Positions 9,001 to 15,758 of a stretch of 64,000 nucleotides of DNA are shown here, one piece after another (the stretch's first letter is position 1; each line of letters opens with the position of its first letter). The stretch comes from Caldilineaceae bacterium (GTDB taxonomy: Bacteria; Chloroflexota; Anaerolineae; Caldilineales; Caldilineaceae): assembly GCA_019637685.1 (NCBI GenBank), contig JAHBVF010000032.1, positions 16,130 to 80,129 on the forward strand. The letters are read 5' to 3'. A model generated the notes under the pieces. It was not told where the DNA came from. It worked only from the letters and a program-made list of their open reading frames with translations, and did no database searches. The position numbers and the translations under genes are program-made.

Positions 9001-9411
9001 AAAAGTCCTCCGCACTTGGCTGATCCCGGCAGCCAGAGACGTGGCACTTCGCTGATAATCTGCCATAGAATCCGCGTAGCGGCTGGCCTGAAGTGTCTCT
9101 TCTCCACTCCCCTCCCGCTGCACAGGCGGCTTCCTGCTGGCACGTACCACCTCTTTGGCCACCCGGTCCGCCTCCTGCTCGTAACGGTCGCCGGCAGGGC
9201 CAAGCTTGAGTTTGGCCTGAAGCAACTGTCCGGTTGCCCGGTTGCCGATGGTTCGCTGCAGATGGAGTATATCGGCTGGTCGCAGGGATTCTGGGGCATT
9301 TTCCAGTCTCTGCAGAATTGTGCCGATAACTGGTCGATAGCCAAAACCATTCGAGCGAGCTGCAGGAGCGCTGGTGTGGTCCGGGGAGGGGGTTGTGTGC
9401 TCTCGAGGCAT
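6007..9411 (-). CDS. DUF4157 (eCIS-core) protein with VQR and CxCxxC repeats, copy 2
   Basis: A 1134-residue paralogue of the preceding gene. ATG at 9411 is preceded by GAGGAG at the same 7-nt spacing as in copy 1. The N-terminal third is nearly identical in design: ILQRLENAPESLRPADILHLQR, KLGPAGDRYEQEADRVAK, then the DUF4157 block GFGADFGGVRVHTGGQAD and HELTH (residues 251-255). Three HGPxCxCxxCxGVQR modules follow (DNA 8339-8590), alternating with RHxDEDVQMKA repeats. The C-terminal 700 residues keep scattered landmarks of copy 1 (ACHFVPESW; HYLQDSYAGGHMINK near 720; GVKHSAETAHMSRDA near the end) but diverge elsewhere. The conserved front and diverging rear resemble polymorphic effector proteins. 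It is likely exported by an unidentified route; no signal peptide is seen. Confidence 0.78.
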   Translation of the reverse strand: MPREHTTPSPDHTSAPAARSNGFGYRPVIGTILQRLENAPESLRPADILHLQRTIGNRATGQLLQAKLKLGPAGDRYEQEADRVAKEVVRASRKPPVQREGSGEETLQASRYADSMADYQRSATSLAAGISQVRRTFVAPLQMPKVQRDEMEDELQASANHGLEGGDVDTDVARSIQSAKGGGQPLHDSVRSSMERGFGADFGGVRVHTGGQADALNRSLNAKAFTTGKDIFFGKGQYNPGSSSGQELIAHELTHTVQQGAAGVQKKSIVQPDIQRSEHGPQCTCSSCNGVQRQAALQSTALQRSDTQHGPACKCTSCHGIQRHMDEDVQMKALAAQRSEAQHGPACKCTSCGGVQRQMASGMMTVQRHSDEDVQMKASPILRRRSASDSGKMVQTQRQPRVVQPEISDSLQRFSRDVVQRHSSWEHKSLGDANPDDLSKIGAWQDLIDATKPTGLLRRRGTEEAIINVPIGNNGTMTPVKKGDVMHILAQHLKLLDDWQTDPPTEGSKGQIDTDWQMVLVEIPGGGKDGQTPLVVTYGELNTLADYYGNVETMNAADPAIRWRMVQSVRKETFLRLKDIYDKVKKSLTRTEKGQQGVQDAKDMMKDNKLYNQKRDKIPGLSNQFMFDDSIQQDYISSVIGQVNLLKKSGTGTDSGGTNNYSATLARNACHFVPESWHAWSSYHQKARQLALDSYNQAQQGNNDIADAKANEAILNNGFGDHYLQDSYAGGHMINKSLIMKWFVEWLDQQSGKMDFTLDKNWLKIQAIAYKQPEFAKAISGNQGQYDKSNVQGYNPNNQINRAQNPQAVEDIQGDWMVRFQALGLQIPDSLQTAGSDTRRLVEWWQEGAGAGRFQSKTTVTGKRLLNSGLNLGFGELKTALNALLSDGVIYSDDVSEKKSTKKMKSFLSGSRTINPAISLKGFKEMKFVLREAYVVKNDEQRFNQAKGKQQGDDDTGYQRMAAMVTYQDYFDFMNNGYMQKSTNAAHNTFCVNGLTVSSGDGTLTDAKVYGDDNMFNEGSSAGVKHSAETAHMSRDAIINIITTGGDGGETTAKILNRLPDTVKADVYDHKGRVVGESTTDIATWHNPGNGGALKQQCFTKIFPEMGAIDKIVGAMGDLTKHLSKDQVHAGEAF

Positions 9412-9546
9412 TAGGTTACTCCTCAACAACGACAGGAAGATTCTTGTTATCACTATGATATTGTAAATACGGCATCCCAAAGTATAGCAGGTACTTTAAA
9501 GGAAGTAAATCCTCCATTTTCGGCGTTTGGCCTACGATCTTATCAT

Positions 9547-9574
9547 TTTGCAGTGGCCAAAATCTGTGTACAAT
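9547..9574 (+). promoter_or_regulatory. Putative sigma70-type promoter for the PKD/Gly-rich gene
   Basis: TTTGCA, a 16-bp spacer and TACAAT lie 60 bp upstream of the start codon at 9635. The intergenic stretch 9412-9634 holds little else except the upstream region of the divergent DUF4157 gene. Confidence 0.5.
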
Positions 9575-9634
9575 GGGTCCACCGCATCTCTCATCGATTT
9601 GTGAAAGACAAACCAGCCGCCCAAGGGGGAACCC

Positions 9635-12600
9635 ATGCCACGCCACAAACCAATAAACAGCAGACGCTGGCCCCTGTACGGTATTCTGGTTGGTCTTCTG
9701 CTTCTGATCCCGGCTTCGGTGGTGGCGCTGACCGGGGGACAGGTTTCGGAAGAACCGGGTGTGGATTCCCCCCATCTCTTCCTGCCGTTGATCGGCAATG
9801 TCCAGTTCCTGCCGCCCAACTTTGCGCCGGATGCCAACACAACCATTGGCAGCGGCAACCATCAAATCGCCAGTCTGGTTGTCCCCGCAGGTGTGACTGT
9901 GGACGCAAAAGGGCCGGTGATGCTGCACGTCACCGGTGATGCCCGGGTGGACGGCACACTGCTGGCCGACTGCGCGGACCTCACGCTGCTGGTGGATGGA
10001 ACGCTGACCATCACCGGCAAAGTGGACAACCGCTGCACGGGCGCTGACGATTCTGTCACCGATCTGACGATTGCGTCCCGAGGCACGCTTGTCTTGGGAA
10101 CGGCCCAACAGCCCGCAGACCTGCAAACCTCTGGCACGCTGCTGGTGACAAACGATCCGGATACCCCGGCCTGGGAATACGATCTGCTGCCGGAGCAGCG
10201 CTCGGCCACACCCCTGCCCCCGGTCTGTGCCATCGAAGCCGACGCGGCCCAGACCAGCGCCAGTCCCGACGAAGCGGGCCTGATCACTTTCAACGCCCAG
10301 GGCATCGACCCGGACGGCGGTCCAGTCAATTTTGCCTGGGACTTCGGCGATGGTTCGCCTGTTGTGGGCGGCAGCGAAGTGACCCACGGCTTTGCCACCC
10401 CCAATAAGTATACTGTCACATTGACGGCCACAGACGACGAGCAGACCACCTGCACCGCCACCGCGGCCATTGTCATCGACGGGGCCGCGCCCGGTCCCCA
10501 GCGCCCGGCCCTGTGGATGACGCCTGATGTGTTGGCCGTGGCCGCGGGCACTCCGCTCAATTTCACCGCGGATCTCAGCGACGATCAGGCCACACCCCTC
10601 ACCCATACCTGGAGCTTTGGCGATGGGGCCGTATCTTCCTCCATCACCCCCACCCATACGTACCCGGACGCGGGCCGCTACGCCATCAGCCTGACGGTTA
10701 CTGATGAGCAGGGCAATATGTCCGCGGCCGCGGCTTCGGTCTATGTCTACGATCCCCCGGTCCGGGCCGCGGCCCTGGCTGCGCCCTCCGGCTTCTGTCC
10801 ACCGGCGGCCCCACCGCCCGGCGCGATTATCTCCGGCGGTCTGCCCAACCCCCCGCCCCCAGCGGGTAACAATGGCCGACACGGCGTGGATCGCATTTTC
10901 AGGGTGCGCGGCCATCTGATTCTCACTGGCAATATCCGGGGCGGCGACGGGGAAGATGGCCGCGACCGGGTAGGGACCGGCTATGTGCGGGGTGGCAACG
11001 GTGGCCGCGGCGGGCGGGTTGCCATTGCGGTCAATGGCACTTTCTCGCTCTGTGGCGGCACGCTGCGGGCGGGCGATGGCGGTGATGGTGGCGACGCGAC
11101 TGCCACTACCGGCGCCGTGGGTGGCGCGCAGATAGCCTGGGCAGTGGCCGGGCGGGGCGGAAACGCGGGCGACCGGGTCTTCGTCTCCGGCTCCCAGGGG
11201 TTGGCCTTTGATGGCGCGGTCACATTTGATCCGGGCGACGGCGGCGACGGCGGCAACGCCACCGCCACGGGCGCGGCCGGGCTGGCCGCTTGTCCGGTGG
11301 CCGCCGACGGGTCGAAAGCCAAAGCACTCGGCGGTCGCGGTGGCGATACTTCCAAACGGGCTGTCTTTCGGGGCAATATCCAGGGCGTGGGCAATGTCAC
11401 TGTCTCCGGCGGTGTCGGCGGCAATGGGGGCGCTGCCACCGCCACCGGCGGCAAAGGCGGCGATGCAGTCTGTGATACCACTGCTACGGGTGGCAAGGGC
11501 GGCGACGCCGAAGCTACGGGCGGTCGCGGCGGCCACGCCCGGCTGACGGGCAATGTGGGGGCTGGTTTTGGGATTGGGGCTGGCTCCTTCCGCGCGGGCA
11601 ACGCGGGCACTGGCACGGCTACCTCTGGGGACGGCGGCGCGGCCACGGCCACCAGTCTGCCCTGCGCCGCGGCCACGGCCACCGCGGGTCTGGGCGGCAT
11701 GGCCACAGGCAGAGGCGGAGACGGCGGACAGGGACGGATCAACGGGCTGGGCGCGTCGGGCATGGCCACTGGCGGTGTGGGCGGCGCGGCCACATCGACG
11801 GCTGTGGCCTGTGACACCGACTGCACCGCGGGGGGCGCTGCCACAGCCACCGGCGGCAACGGCGGTCCCGCCCTGGCCCGCTTTGGGCGATTTGCACCCG
11901 CGGGCGCAACCCAGGCCCAGGCTGGCAACGGCGGAGACGCCACCTCCACCGGGGGAGACGGCGCGGATTGTCCCACGTGTCCTGGCGGCAATGGGGGTGA
12001 TGGCGGTGCTGCCACCTCCACAGGCGGCACGGGCGGCGCGGCCACAGGCAACGGCGTGCTGGTCCACGGCGACGGCGGCGATGCCACGGCCAACGGTGGC
12101 ACGGGCGGCGCGGGCGCGGGCTGCTGCGGCGAAGCGGGCGGCACGGGCGGTGGCGGTGGCGCGGCCACCGCCAACCCAGGCCCAGCTGGTGGGGCCGGGG
12201 CCGCGGCAGGTGTGGCTGGGGGGCAAGGCGGCGACGGCGGCGCGGGCGGCGATGGAGACCCGCCCGGCAGCGGCGGCGCAGGTGGCACAGGCACGAATGT
12301 ACCCAATGGAAATCCAGGCGCTGATGGGGTGCTCAATCCGCCCCTGCTCTTTGGCGCGGCCAATGCGCCGGTGTGTACACGTACACCGACACCCACACCA
12401 ACCGCTACTTTAACACCCAGCGCTACACCCACACCCAGCGCTACACCCACACCCAGCGCTACACCCACACCCAGCGCTACACCCACACCCAGCGCTACAC
12501 CCACGCCCACTGTCACCACCACTACAACAGGCACGCCGACGGTTACTGGGACGCCGACGACGACGACAACTGTGACAGCCACTGTGACAGCCACACCCAG

Positions 12601-12805
12601 CGGCACAACGACTGTGACTGTGACACCCCTGGCGACAGTTACCGCGTCTGTGACAGCCGATGTGACCGGAACACCAACCGGAACCACAACTGTGACTGGA
12701 ACACCAACCGCAACCGCGTCGGTGACGCCCCCCACATCCACAGTGACGGCGACAATGACAATTACTCCACCGGCGACGGATGTGGCGGTCGCCGCCAGGC
12801 GCTAG
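9635..12805 (+). CDS. Secreted PKD-domain protein with long glycine-rich (PGRS-like) region
   Basis: A 1056-residue exported protein with GGGGGAA before the start. Residues 1-33 are a signal peptide (basic start, then LYGILVGLLLLIPASVVAL). Residues about 50-180 look beta-rich (right-handed repeat pattern such as DARVDGTLLADCADLTLLVDGTLTI). Two PKD domains follow, marked by WDFGDGSP and THTWSFGDGAV with HTYPDAGRYAISLTVTD. From about 420 to 900 the protein is a run of GGxGG-A-TATGG units, with isolated Cys pairs, similar in style to mycobacterial PE_PGRS and other glycine-rich surface proteins. The last 140 residues are Thr/Pro-rich (TPTPSATPTPSA), a typical wall-spanning or glycosylated linker. 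There is no sortase motif or C-terminal membrane anchor. It probably has a structural or adhesive role at the cell surface; this is inference. Confidence 0.8.
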   Translation: MPRHKPINSRRWPLYGILVGLLLLIPASVVALTGGQVSEEPGVDSPHLFLPLIGNVQFLPPNFAPDANTTIGSGNHQIASLVVPAGVTVDAKGPVMLHVTGDARVDGTLLADCADLTLLVDGTLTITGKVDNRCTGADDSVTDLTIASRGTLVLGTAQQPADLQTSGTLLVTNDPDTPAWEYDLLPEQRSATPLPPVCAIEADAAQTSASPDEAGLITFNAQGIDPDGGPVNFAWDFGDGSPVVGGSEVTHGFATPNKYTVTLTATDDEQTTCTATAAIVIDGAAPGPQRPALWMTPDVLAVAAGTPLNFTADLSDDQATPLTHTWSFGDGAVSSSITPTHTYPDAGRYAISLTVTDEQGNMSAAAASVYVYDPPVRAAALAAPSGFCPPAAPPPGAIISGGLPNPPPPAGNNGRHGVDRIFRVRGHLILTGNIRGGDGEDGRDRVGTGYVRGGNGGRGGRVAIAVNGTFSLCGGTLRAGDGGDGGDATATTGAVGGAQIAWAVAGRGGNAGDRVFVSGSQGLAFDGAVTFDPGDGGDGGNATATGAAGLAACPVAADGSKAKALGGRGGDTSKRAVFRGNIQGVGNVTVSGGVGGNGGAATATGGKGGDAVCDTTATGGKGGDAEATGGRGGHARLTGNVGAGFGIGAGSFRAGNAGTGTATSGDGGAATATSLPCAAATATAGLGGMATGRGGDGGQGRINGLGASGMATGGVGGAATSTAVACDTDCTAGGAATATGGNGGPALARFGRFAPAGATQAQAGNGGDATSTGGDGADCPTCPGGNGGDGGAATSTGGTGGAATGNGVLVHGDGGDATANGGTGGAGAGCCGEAGGTGGGGGAATANPGPAGGAGAAAGVAGGQGGDGGAGGDGDPPGSGGAGGTGTNVPNGNPGADGVLNPPLLFGAANAPVCTRTPTPTPTATLTPSATPTPSATPTPSATPTPSATPTPSATPTPTVTTTTTGTPTVTGTPTTTTTVTATVTATPSGTTTVTVTPLATVTASVTADVTGTPTGTTTVTGTPTATASVTPPTSTVTATMTITPPATDVAVAARR
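12413..12502 (+). repeat. Tandem repeat, five 18-bp units, inside the Thr/Pro-rich tail
   Basis: The unit ACACCCAGCGCTACACCC is repeated five times without a gap, encoding the TPSATP motif of the PKD protein. The 18-bp period keeps the frame, so unit number can change without breaking the gene. Confidence 0.9.
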
Positions 12806-12853
12806 TCCAGACTGGCGCACTGTACCAGCAATTTCTGCCTGCGCCGGGCTGTG

Positions 12854-13873
12854 CTAATCCTGGCGCAGGGCTTCCAGCGTTGCCGGGGTGAGAGGGTTGT
12901 GGCTCTCTTTCAGCGCGATCAGCCAAGTCTGCACTTGACCGCGATAGGCCCGGTAGGGGCTGCTGGCTGGCTGCCCTTCCAGCCAGTCCAGGAATGCGGT
13001 CAGGTCTTGGATAGCTTCGGGAAATTGACCGGCCAGGGCGTGGGCCATACCCCGGCTGTGCAGTGCCTCTGGCGCGCCCAGGGCCACTGCCTGATCGCAG
13101 AGGGGCAGCGCTTTTTCTGGTTCCGCGTCCAACACAGCGCCCCAGCACAGAGCACTGTATCCCCCGGCAAATTCCGGCGCCAATTCGATCACCTGCTGCA
13201 GATCGCTTTCCCAAAAACTTCGCTCGCCTGTGCGGATGGTGAGCAGGCCCCGGTTATACAGGGCCATTGTGCGCTGGCCGTCCCGTTCCAGCACATAGCT
13301 GAAGTCCTGCATGGCAGCCGCGTCGTCACCTGGGCCGCGGCGGTAGAGATAGGCTACGCCCCGCCCCACCCGTGCAGCCAGAAAGCCGGGGCTGCGGGCC
13401 AGCACACCGTCGAAGTCGGCCACAGCCCGCGCCCAATCCCCCGATTGCCCCCGGTCCAGCCAGGCCAACCCCCGGTTATAGCGCGCCACCAGATGATCCG
13501 GCGCGGCGTCGAGCAGTTCTGTGTAGAAGCCAATCGCTTTGGCTGGGCTGGGGTCCTCGCCCAACTGATAGGCCAGCCCCAGACGCAGCAGAAGTGTGGC
13601 CCTGGCGTCCGTTTCCTGGGGCGGGGTGGCATAGGCTCGCTCCAGCACAGCCCGGGCCGACGAATAATTGTTGTCGCCCGCGTAATAGGCGCCCAGCGTC
13701 AGCAGGGCCAGATACCGAATTTCCTGGGGGATTTCGCTGTTGATGGTGGCGCAAAGCTCGTCGGGTGAAGAAACCACCAGCGATTCGACTTCCGGGGGTG
13801 CGGTGGTGCTGTCGGCCTGGGCAAAACGGACCAGCACCCGCCCGCTGTCATATTCCCCCAGATAGCCATCCAC
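12854..13873 (-). CDS. TPR-repeat C-terminal part of a frameshifted HTH-TPR protein
   Basis: This frame carries about 335 residues: a short beta-rich start (VDGYLGEYDSGRVLVRFAQAD) followed by tetratricopeptide-like repeats, for example ARYNRGLAWLDRGQSGDWARAVADFDGVLARSP and ALYNRGLLTIRTGERSFWESDLQQVIELAPEF. It lacks its own ribosome site and its N-terminal segment is the continuation of the gene upstream in another frame: adding one G to the five-G run at 13855-13859 joins AWMAIWG to EYDSGRVLVRF. The intact product would be a membrane-tethered HTH regulator with an outside sensor and TPR domain. It is convergent with the PKD gene, 48 bp apart. Confidence 0.75.
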   Translation of the reverse strand: MDGYLGEYDSGRVLVRFAQADSTTAPPEVESLVVSSPDELCATINSEIPQEIRYLALLTLGAYYAGDNNYSSARAVLERAYATPPQETDARATLLLRLGLAYQLGEDPSPAKAIGFYTELLDAAPDHLVARYNRGLAWLDRGQSGDWARAVADFDGVLARSPGFLAARVGRGVAYLYRRGPGDDAAAMQDFSYVLERDGQRTMALYNRGLLTIRTGERSFWESDLQQVIELAPEFAGGYSALCWGAVLDAEPEKALPLCDQAVALGAPEALHSRGMAHALAGQFPEAIQDLTAFLDWLEGQPASSPYRAYRGQVQTWLIALKESHNPLTPATLEALRQD

Positions 13874-14586
13874 GCCCGCGATCGGGTCAACACAGCCTGG
13901 GCTTCGGCTTCCGAACGGATGGGATCGGGCCAGGTCACCACACGCACAGACGTCAACGCGGCCCGCTCGATTTCCTTGCGCAGGGGTTCGGCGATGCGTC
14001 CAGCCACATTGAAACCGATCTCCCCCTGGGTGAAATTGGTGAACTGGCCGACGATCACCAGCGTTTCGCCGGGCGCGGCCACGGGCAACGGTTCGCGGCG
14101 GGTCATCCAGGCAGCAGCCAGTAGGGCCAACAGCACAAGAATACTGATGCCCCAGCCCAGCAATTTGCTTCGCCCGGCGAGCCGATTTGGAGACAGTGTA
14201 TCCCCGGCTGTGCCCGTGGCCGCGCGCTCCCCATTAGTTTGCCCGCGCTCGTTCTGGCCTCCCTCTGGGGGAGAGGATTGGGCGCGGTGGACAGGCGGGA
14301 GATCTGCTTCGTCGATTTTGTCGATAGCTGTGGTCGGGCGCGTGTGGGGCAGATTTTGCTGGGGCGGAAAACCAGCCGCGAGCAACAGTTCGTCGATCTC
14401 TGCCGGGGCGAGTCGCAACTTCTCACCCACAGCGAGTACGTCGTCCCGGCTGCGGGGGCGGGCCACACTTCCCTCTTTCCAGCGAAAGATCGTCTGGCGG
14501 CGCACGCCCACCGCGCGCGCCAGCTCTGCATCGCTGATGCCTGTGCGCTCGGTGTATCGTTTGAGAAGGTCGGAAAAGGATTGCAT
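13699..14586 (-). CDS. XRE-type HTH and transmembrane N-terminal part of the frameshifted HTH-TPR protein
   Basis: The first about 243 residues of this frame are well formed. Residues 1-75 are a Cro/CI-type helix-turn-helix (FSDLLKRYTERTGISDAELARAVGVRRQTIFRWKEG) ending in LLLAAGFPP. A Pro/Glu-rich linker leads to one transmembrane helix (residues about 143-160, LLGWGISILVLLALLAAAWM). An outer domain (VIVGQFTNFTQGEIGFNVAGRIAEPLRKEIE) resembles the FlgO/adenylate-cyclase-associated fold. After AIWG at about 13860 the frame turns into low-quality sequence (GNMTAGGCWSVLPRPTAPPHP) down to the stop at 13699, whereas the other frame continues sensibly. The gene is therefore one unit, 12854..14586, broken by a one-base deletion in a G run or by an assembly error. 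Confidence 0.78.
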   Translation of the reverse strand: MQSFSDLLKRYTERTGISDAELARAVGVRRQTIFRWKEGSVARPRSRDDVLAVGEKLRLAPAEIDELLLAAGFPPQQNLPHTRPTTAIDKIDEADLPPVHRAQSSPPEGGQNERGQTNGERAATGTAGDTLSPNRLAGRSKLLGWGISILVLLALLAAAWMTRREPLPVAAPGETLVIVGQFTNFTQGEIGFNVAGRIAEPLRKEIERAALTSVRVVTWPDPIRSEAEAQAVLTRSRAWMAIWGNMTAGGCWSVLPRPTAPPHPRKSNRWWFLHPTSFAPPSTAKSPRKFGIWPC

Positions 14587-14811
14587 CGTTCTCAGACTGG
14601 CCCTTGGGCGGGGGAAGAGTGCGGCATGGCTGTCAGCCTCCCATTTTCAACAGTCTACGGAAGAACCATTGCCGGGGCAAGTCTGGTGAACGGTGAGATT
14701 GAATCTTTTGCGGGATGCAAGCGCGGGCGAGGGGGGAGGGCGCCGAGTTTTTTTAGAAAGCCGAGAGAGCAATCCGCGCTGTCTGTCGAACAACTGTTGG
14801 GTCGCGGGATG

Positions 14812-15579
14812 TCAGCGTAGCTGTTCTTCCTGTTGTATGAACAGGGGATAGAAATAGTTTAGCGCTTTGGTCATATCACCACTGCTGCCCACCTGTGTCC
14901 ATCGCATATCTTTCTCTCCCACCATTCGGATATCGACGGTGTGGGCGATCCCGCTGATGCAATCGATGTGATCCAGAAAGGGATCCGTGTAGGCTCGCTC
15001 GACAGCATAGGCCAGCATGTGGGCAAACATCGAACGGGAAATCTTGAAGATGCCCAGGGAAACGAGGAATGGGGTTTGCTGGGCGTTGCTCTCTTCGCCG
15101 CGGAGTGCGAAAGCTAGCAGCCGGTTGTTGATTCCTTCTGCCAGGATGCTGGTGGCCGGCTGCCTGCTGGTGGAAACGAGCACACCGTTGGGCTGGGCCA
15201 TTGTCTGCGCGAGCTGGATAAGCCGCGTCTCAAAGAGAATATTGGATTCGATGAGGAGAAAGGGGAATTGGATTTTGGACACGGCCCGCCGCAACGCGTA
15301 CATGGACCCGAAGTCGGCAAAGAGGGCATCATACATCACTTCTACAGCCGGGTTTTCCGAGACGATCTGAAGCGCTTTCGAGCGCTGGCCCGTGACAATC
15401 AGAATTTTCTTGAAGCCGGACTTTACCAACTGCTCCACGGTGCATTGGACAAGCGTCCGTCCATTCACTTCCACCAGGCCATACGAAAGATTCTCCACCT
15501 CGTCATTATGGCGGGGATGATTGCCTGCGAGTAAGAGGACGGCGGTATGTACAGAGTTTGGGCTGTTCATATGATCCAT
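14812..15579 (-). CDS. LicC/PntC-like nucleotidyltransferase with degenerate signature
   Basis: A 255-residue cytoplasmic protein with a GT-A/NTP-transferase fold: an opening AVLLLAGNHPRHND, then GLVEVNGRTLVQCTVEQLVKSGFKKILIVTGQ, and VEVMYDALFADFGSMYALRRA with PFLLIESNILFE. This matches the LicC/PntC (choline- or aminoethylphosphonate-cytidylyltransferase) layout, including the FADFGSMYAL position where relatives carry NNIYSL. The usual GxGxRM nucleotide-binding loop is replaced by GNHPRHND, so substrate or activity may differ. These enzymes make CDP-activated head groups for cell-surface decoration. The start could be 15579 or 15570; neither has a strong ribosome site. The 225 bp between this stop and the HTH gene start hold no obvious feature. 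Confidence 0.7.
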   Translation of the reverse strand: MDHMNSPNSVHTAVLLLAGNHPRHNDEVENLSYGLVEVNGRTLVQCTVEQLVKSGFKKILIVTGQRSKALQIVSENPAVEVMYDALFADFGSMYALRRAVSKIQFPFLLIESNILFETRLIQLAQTMAQPNGVLVSTSRQPATSILAEGINNRLLAFALRGEESNAQQTPFLVSLGIFKISRSMFAHMLAYAVERAYTDPFLDHIDCISGIAHTVDIRMVGEKDMRWTQVGSSGDMTKALNYFYPLFIQQEEQLR

Positions 15580-15758
15580 TCAATGATCGAATCAGCGAAT
15601 AAATGATATGTCATTTTTCGCATTCGGTCTAATCAGGCATAACCTGAACTGTATTGTCGTCTTGTATGGATAGAATGACATATAGGTATTGCGGGCTATA
15701 TTACGGCTCAGTGCTGGATGGGGTATACTGATGGGCACAGCAAGAAAGAGCAGCCGCT

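Noticed and set aside
9416..12226. A 936-codon minus-strand frame and a 586-codon frame (10981-12741) opposite the PKD/glycine-rich gene
   Set aside because: They mirror the GGC/GCC-rich repeats; the products are low-complexity, have no ribosome site, and the plus-strand product has a signal peptide and PKD domains.
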